Assembly: GCF_900095885.1 (NCBI RefSeq)
Contig: NZ_LT615367.1
Location: forward strand, 2,480,001 to 2,544,000
Direction of reading: 5' to 3'
DNA: 64,000 nucleotides
DNA from: Dickeya aquatica
GTDB taxonomy: Bacteria > Pseudomonadota > Gammaproteobacteria > Enterobacterales > Enterobacteriaceae
Shown here: one piece after another, positions 60,168 to 64,000 of the stretch
Layout: every line of letters starts with the position of its first letter
How positions within the stretch are numbered: position 1 is the first letter of the stretch
Notes under the pieces: model-generated
What the model saw: the letters and a program-made list of their open reading frames with translations, nothing else
What the model was told of the DNA's origin: nothing
Database searches by the model: none
Made by a program: the position numbers and the translations under genes

Positions 60168-61661
60168 TTGCGCTCACTTCTGACCGATTTACTGTTACAA
60201 GGGCTGGAGCAACAGCAGGAAGGCACGCTGAACAAGCGCCTTTACGACAGCATCCGGCTGGCGATTCTGGCCGGAGATATCAGCCCCGGCCAGCGCCTGC
60301 CCTCCTCGCGTGACCTGGCGCAGCAGCTTTCACTGTCTCGCAATACCGTGATGGCGGCGTTTGAGCAACTGCTGGCGGAAGGTTACATCGAAACCCGCAC
60401 CGGCAGCGGCAGCTACGTTACCGAGCAATTGCCCGACCCTCGTCTGCCGGATGTGCGCACTGAAACACCGTTACCGGTGCGCCCGGCCGCACAGGAGTTA
60501 TCACGCCGGGGAAAACACCTGCTGGGGTACGCCGGGGCATCGGCACGCCAGTGGGGGGCGTTTATGCCGGGCATTCCCGATATCAACAGCTTCCCCCATG
60601 CGCTGTGGCGGCGGCTGCAAACCCGGCTCGCCCGGCGTGTGAAACCGGAACAGTTGTCTTACTCACCGATGGGCGGCTGCCCGGAACTCCAGCAATCGCT
60701 GGTAGACTACCTGCGCGTCGCCCGCTCCGTTACCTGTACTGCCGAGCAGATTCTGATAACCGAAGGCACCCATCAGGCGATGGATCTGCTGTCGAAAATG
60801 CTGTGCAACCCCGGCGATGTGGCCTGGATTGAAGACCCATGCTATTGGGGAATGCGCAATGTGCTGACCATCAACGGGCTGCGCGTGTCCCCTGTCAGCG
60901 TTGATGAGCAAGGCATGGTGCCACCGGAGCAGGTTGATGCCAGCGCCGCCCCCAGGCTGATTTGCGTGACGCCGTCGCACCAGTACCCGCTGGGTGCGGT
61001 GATGAGCCTTGCGCGCCGTCAGCGTCTGCTGGCGCTGGCACAAGAGCACAATGGCTGGATAATCGAAGATGATTATGACAGTGAATTTCGCTTCTCCGGC
61101 AGCCCGATCCCGGCGCTACAAGGCCTGCAAACCCAGCCGCCGGTTATTTATATCGGTACATTTAGCAAGACGCTCTATCCGGGGTTACGGGTCAGCTACA
61201 TGGTGCTGCCGCCTCCGCTGGCGCGAGAGCTGAAAGTGGCCCACGCCGAGCTGTATCGCGGCGGCCACTGGCTGACACAACTGACGCTAAGCCAATTCAT
61301 TGGTGAAGGGCACTATGCCGCCCACATCCGGCGTATGCGCTTGCTCTACGCGCGCCGACGCGCGCTGCTCAGTGAACTGATTGTGCAGCATCTCGGCCAA
61401 GACTACCTTGGCTACAACAGCAATGCCGGGCTGCACCTGATTTTAAAGCTGCCGGAAATGGTAGATGATGTGCTGCTCGCCGCCCGCATTGTGCAGCGCG
61501 GCGTGATGGTCAAACCCCTTTCCAGCTACTATCTGCGCCCGGTTCCAGAACGTGGTTTGCTGCTCGGGTATGCCTGTGTTGAAGAGCATGAAATGGCGCT
61601 GGCATTCAACGTCATTCTGGCCTGCCTGCACGCGCCAGAAACCGCCACCCGGTTGCCCTGA
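60168..61661 (+). CDS. MocR/GabR-type regulator of the polyamine-GABA module
   Basis: A 497-residue regulator with an N-terminal GntR-type winged helix (about 20-90, QRLPSSRDLAQQLSLSRNTV) joined to a class I aminotransferase-like domain (about 120-490) that binds PLP. The lysine is in IGTFSKTLYPGLRVSY. Such proteins (GabR, YdcR, PdxR) sense amines through PLP. The start is taken as TTG at 60168: AAGGA lies seven bases before it, and the only upstream ATG (60117) precedes the -10 box. It is divergent from gabTD. The target genes are likely gabTD and the importer; the exact ligand is unknown. Confidence 0.88.
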   Translation: MRSLLTDLLLQGLEQQQEGTLNKRLYDSIRLAILAGDISPGQRLPSSRDLAQQLSLSRNTVMAAFEQLLAEGYIETRTGSGSYVTEQLPDPRLPDVRTETPLPVRPAAQELSRRGKHLLGYAGASARQWGAFMPGIPDINSFPHALWRRLQTRLARRVKPEQLSYSPMGGCPELQQSLVDYLRVARSVTCTAEQILITEGTHQAMDLLSKMLCNPGDVAWIEDPCYWGMRNVLTINGLRVSPVSVDEQGMVPPEQVDASAAPRLICVTPSHQYPLGAVMSLARRQRLLALAQEHNGWIIEDDYDSEFRFSGSPIPALQGLQTQPPVIYIGTFSKTLYPGLRVSYMVLPPPLARELKVAHAELYRGGHWLTQLTLSQFIGEGHYAAHIRRMRLLYARRRALLSELIVQHLGQDYLGYNSNAGLHLILKLPEMVDDVLLAARIVQRGVMVKPLSSYYLRPVPERGLLLGYACVEEHEMALAFNVILACLHAPETATRLP

Positions 61662-62032
61662 GAACGGAATTGCACTCTCGCAGGGCAACGGATGCGATGC
61701 GGTTGCCCTTAGCACCAAAACGCACCATCAGTGACCATTTTATTAACACGCACTCACCATTTTGCAGCAAGCGGGTTTTTCCGCGCGTTTTTCCATTACC
61801 ATTTCTCACGACTGCCACATTGGCCAGAAACGGCATTTGCACACTTTTCAGGCCGTGCCTGAGCCAGCCATTCAGCCGGAAACTTTCCCGTCAAGCGCCG
61901 CTGACGGGGCCATCTTTTCACCGCGAAATAATAAATTATGCTTCTCAATTCATTATCAGGCATGAGTTATGCATAAGCTTAGTCATCAAGAAAAAGCACA
62001 ACCAGGCCCTAACCCGGTAAGAGAAGGGAAGA
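61662..62032 (+). other. Region between the MocR-type gene and the ATPase gene
   Basis: No gene seen. A hairpin AGGGCAAC (61682-61689) with GTTGCCCT (61702-61709) follows the regulator gene and may end its transcript; the same octamer also occurs at the end of the coding region. The remaining 300 AT-rich bases must contain the promoter of the ATPase gene. Confidence 0.5.
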
Positions 62033-63127
62033 ATGAAAACCTACGTTAGCTTCAAAAATATTCAAAAAACCTACGATGGCGATCGCCTGGTGGTCAAAAA
62101 CCTGAATCTGGATATTCAGGAAGGGGAATTTCTGACGATGCTTGGCCCATCGGGTTCGGGCAAAACCACCAGCCTGATGATGCTGGCCGGGTTCGAAACC
62201 CCTACACAGGGTGAAATTCTGCTGCGTGATACGCCGCTGCATAACCTGCCACCTCATCAGCGCGGCATTGGCATGGTGTTTCAAAACTATGCGCTGTTTC
62301 CTCATATGACCGTAGCGGAAAACCTCGCTTTCCCGCTGGCTATCCGCCGCATGAACCGTAGCGATATTAAAGAAAAAGTTGACCGGGTACTCGACCGGGT
62401 GAAATTAACCAATCTGGCTGACCGCTATCCGGCACAAATGTCCGGCGGCCAGCAACAGCGGGTGGCGCTGGCGCGCGCGCTGGTGTTTGAACCCCGGCTG
62501 GTGTTGATGGATGAGCCGCTGGGCGCGCTGGATAAACAGCTGCGTGAGCATATGCAACTGGAGATCAAAGCGCTGCACCGGGCGCTGGAGCTCACTGTGG
62601 TCTATGTCACCCATGACCAAAGCGAAGCCATGACCATGTCTGACCGGGTTGCCGTGTTCAATGACGGCATTATTCAACAGATGGACAGCCCGAATGACAT
62701 TTACGAACGCCCGCAGAACGCCTTTGTGGCGCAGTTTATCGGTGAAAATAACACGCTGATTGCCACGCACGCTGGCAGCGAAGGCGACTATTATCAGGCT
62801 GAACTGGATGACGGCACCCTGCTGCGGGCGCTCAAGGTTCGGCCAAGCTCCCCTGGCCGCAAAATTCACCTGTGTATTCGCCCGGAGCGCGTGCGCGTTA
62901 ACGCCAGCGTACTGCCGGATGGCGCACAGCAAGTCAGCGCCCGTATCCAGCAATTTATTTATCTGGGCGACCATGTGCGCATGATGACGGAGGTGGCCGG
63001 GCAACCACAGTTTATGGTGAAACTGCCTGCCAGCGAGGTTAACCCGAACTGGCAGTCTGGCAGCGAAGTGCGGCTCTCCTGGCTGCCCGAGCACCTGCGT
63101 GCACTCGATGCGCTCACAACCCATTAA
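62033..63127 (+). CDS. Polyamine-type ABC transporter ATPase (PotA-like)
   Basis: The ATPase subunit, 364 residues, of the PotA/YdcT type. Walker A is GPSGSGKTT near residue 38, the signature MSGGQQQRVALARAL and Walker B VLMDEPLGALD; the switch histidine is in VTHDQSEAM. The TOBE domain is at about 280-355. No other ATPase gene accompanies the importer operon at 53.8-57.0 kb, so this one, encoded 5 kb away on the other strand beyond gabTD and the regulator, is the likely partner. The ATG follows GAAGGGAAG. Confidence 0.9.
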   Translation: MKTYVSFKNIQKTYDGDRLVVKNLNLDIQEGEFLTMLGPSGSGKTTSLMMLAGFETPTQGEILLRDTPLHNLPPHQRGIGMVFQNYALFPHMTVAENLAFPLAIRRMNRSDIKEKVDRVLDRVKLTNLADRYPAQMSGGQQQRVALARALVFEPRLVLMDEPLGALDKQLREHMQLEIKALHRALELTVVYVTHDQSEAMTMSDRVAVFNDGIIQQMDSPNDIYERPQNAFVAQFIGENNTLIATHAGSEGDYYQAELDDGTLLRALKVRPSSPGRKIHLCIRPERVRVNASVLPDGAQQVSARIQQFIYLGDHVRMMTEVAGQPQFMVKLPASEVNPNWQSGSEVRLSWLPEHLRALDALTTH

Positions 63128-63273
63128 ACCTATCGCACCAGATGGCAGCGCACAGTTGGCAGATGACGAACCGGTACAGCGTCTGCCAATATAGCCACTC
63201 TTATGCGAGTTGCCTGCGTGCAAGAGCGCACAGACTCGCAAGCCATCGCATTGATTAAGGGAGTGATTCCACC

Positions 63274-63504
63274 ATGCCACATGTCGCCATCAAGTATTTT
63301 CCCCGCAATCTGCCGGAAACCGTTAAACAGGATTTGGCAAACGAAATCAGTGAACTGCTCAAGAAGTACCTGAACGCAGAAGACAAGTCCATCTCGGTGG
63401 CGTTAACCGAAGTCCAGCCAGAGCGCTGGAAAGAGACGGTTTACGATATCGAAATCGGCCCGGAGCGGGACAATCTGACCAAAAAACCGGGGTATACGAT
63501 GTAA
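63274..63504 (+). CDS. pptA: Tautomerase PptA
   Basis: PptA (YdcE) is a small 4-oxalocrotonate-tautomerase-type enzyme with 76 residues and the catalytic amino-terminal proline exposed after Met removal (MPHVAIKYFPR). E. coli PptA converts phenylpyruvate and related keto forms in vitro; its natural substrate is unknown. The ending LTKKPGYTM matches the family. The ATG follows AAGGGAGTGATTCC. It stands alone after the ATPase gene. Confidence 0.9.
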   Translation: MPHVAIKYFPRNLPETVKQDLANEISELLKKYLNAEDKSISVALTEVQPERWKETVYDIEIGPERDNLTKKPGYTM

Positions 63505-63830
63505 CGACAACATGCGGCATGGTGTCGGTATTCAGCGGCGAGACGCAGTGCCGGAATAATCAGTGTTACCCCGCCAAAGGCAAGGCTCATGATGGGCCTT
63601 GTATGCCGCTGGGGCACCTGCCCCCCGTTCCTGAGCAGACCGTATACCTGACCATGAATATGGCTCATGTTGTAATGAAATTAAGTCTCTTTCATCCCCC
63701 CCCGCTCTGACATAGGATATGAAAAATTAACTTACCGGCAACATGAAGACCACCGAGTGATAAAATAAAGTCATTTTATATCAATGTATTAACCGGGTTT
63801 TCATATCAGGCATCAGGATAAAAGAACACA
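63505..63830 (+). other. Intergenic region between pptA and mesX
   Basis: 326 bases without a recognised gene or clear terminator. The AT-rich last 100 bases should contain the mesX promoter. I see no MetJ box in it. Confidence 0.45.
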
Positions 63831-64000
63831 ATGAATAAACATTTTACATTTACGATTAAGAGCAGTCGCTTTGATGAGCACTATAACCCTTCCGAAAGCA
63901 CGCGTATTACGACCAACTTTGCGAATTTGGCCAGAGGAGAGCGTCGTCAGGAGAACTTACGCAACACCTTAGTGATGATCGATAATCGCTTCAATACGCT
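63831..64000 (+). CDS. mesX: DUF1852 protein MesX, start of gene only
   Basis: The first 56 codons are visible and run to the window edge. The start MNKHFTFTIKSSRFDEHYNP and the segment TTNFANLARGERRQENLRNT are characteristic of the DUF1852 family. MesX is a putative oxygenase found with MesD, a short methionine synthase that needs oxygen and does not use folate. A mesD (metE-like) gene is expected just beyond the window. The ATG is preceded by only a weak purine stretch (GATAAAAGAAC). Confidence 0.85.
   Translation, partial: MNKHFTFTIKSSRFDEHYNPSESTRITTNFANLARGERRQENLRNTLVMIDNRFNT

Noticed and set aside
61815..61840. Sigma-54-like sequence before the ATPase gene (TGGCC...TTGCA)
   Set aside because: The GG-to-GC spacing is wrong by at least one base, which is not tolerated by sigma-54.
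62405..63280. 291-codon open frame on the minus strand over the ATPase gene
   Set aside because: Antisense to a protein with all ABC ATPase motifs; no homology or ribosome binding site.

Overview
The window is a stretch of an enterobacterial chromosome, most probably a pectinolytic soft-rot bacterium of the genus Dickeya (a close relative such as Pectobacterium is less likely). The basis is the order kdgF / kduI / kduD / pelW / togMNAB / kdgM / paeX, with kdgR and ogl side by side further on, all embedded in housekeeping blocks arranged as in other Enterobacterales (ihfA-pheTS-rplT-rpmI-infC-thrS; rluE-nudJ-mnmA-hflD-purB-phoPQ; spoVR, fadR, dsbB). I find no prophage, insertion sequence, CRISPR array, tRNA or rRNA gene.

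Layout. 1-2.4 kb: yniA and yniB. 2.5-13.6 kb: pectin-oligomer catabolism. KdgM is the outer-membrane porin, PaeX a periplasmic acetylesterase, TogMNAB the ABC importer, PelW a cytoplasmic lyase, and KdgF, KduI and KduD convert unsaturated galacturonate towards 2-keto-3-deoxygluconate. 13.6-18.3 kb: ydjM (with a LexA box), tcyP, nadE, yddG and a ygbA-like gene. 18.4-25.8 kb, minus strand: ihfA, pheT, pheS, the pheM leader, rplT, rpmI, infC (AUU start) and thrS with its operator. 26-28.7 kb: yebO, kdgR and ogl. KdgR boxes lie in front of kdgF/kduI, pelW, kdgM and ogl, so the repressor and its targets are all in this window. 28.9-34.4 kb: htpX, a GAF-PAS-GGDEF-EAL protein and icd. 34.5-42.9 kb: rluE, nudJ, mnmA, hflD, purB, phoP, phoQ, roxA. 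43-47.8 kb: pepT and a four-gene feo operon with two FeoA-type proteins and Fur and FNR sites. 48-53.6 kb: dadA, spoVR, fadR, a gene-free kilobase and dsbB. 53.8-63.1 kb: a polyamine/GABA-type module (ABC importer, gabD, gabT, a MocR-type regulator and a separately placed ATPase). The importer is preceded by a sigma-54-type promoter. The window ends with pptA and the first 170 bases of a mesX (DUF1852) gene.

The most unusual observation is a set of small indels between about 40 and 58 kb. feoB and gabD each carry a single-base frameshift near the 3' end. phoQ and roxA remain open, but short stretches read in the wrong frame: the family sequence (for example the LRPI and ISRISQQ motifs of PhoQ) is found in another frame and the reading frame is then restored. 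This may be sequence error in short runs or real decay. It affects how PhoQ, RoxA, FeoB and GabD should be read. No wholly new multi-gene system is evident. The best candidates for follow-up are the PhoQ sequence, the nitrogen-type control of the polyamine/GABA module, and possible small RNAs next to kdgM and dsbB.
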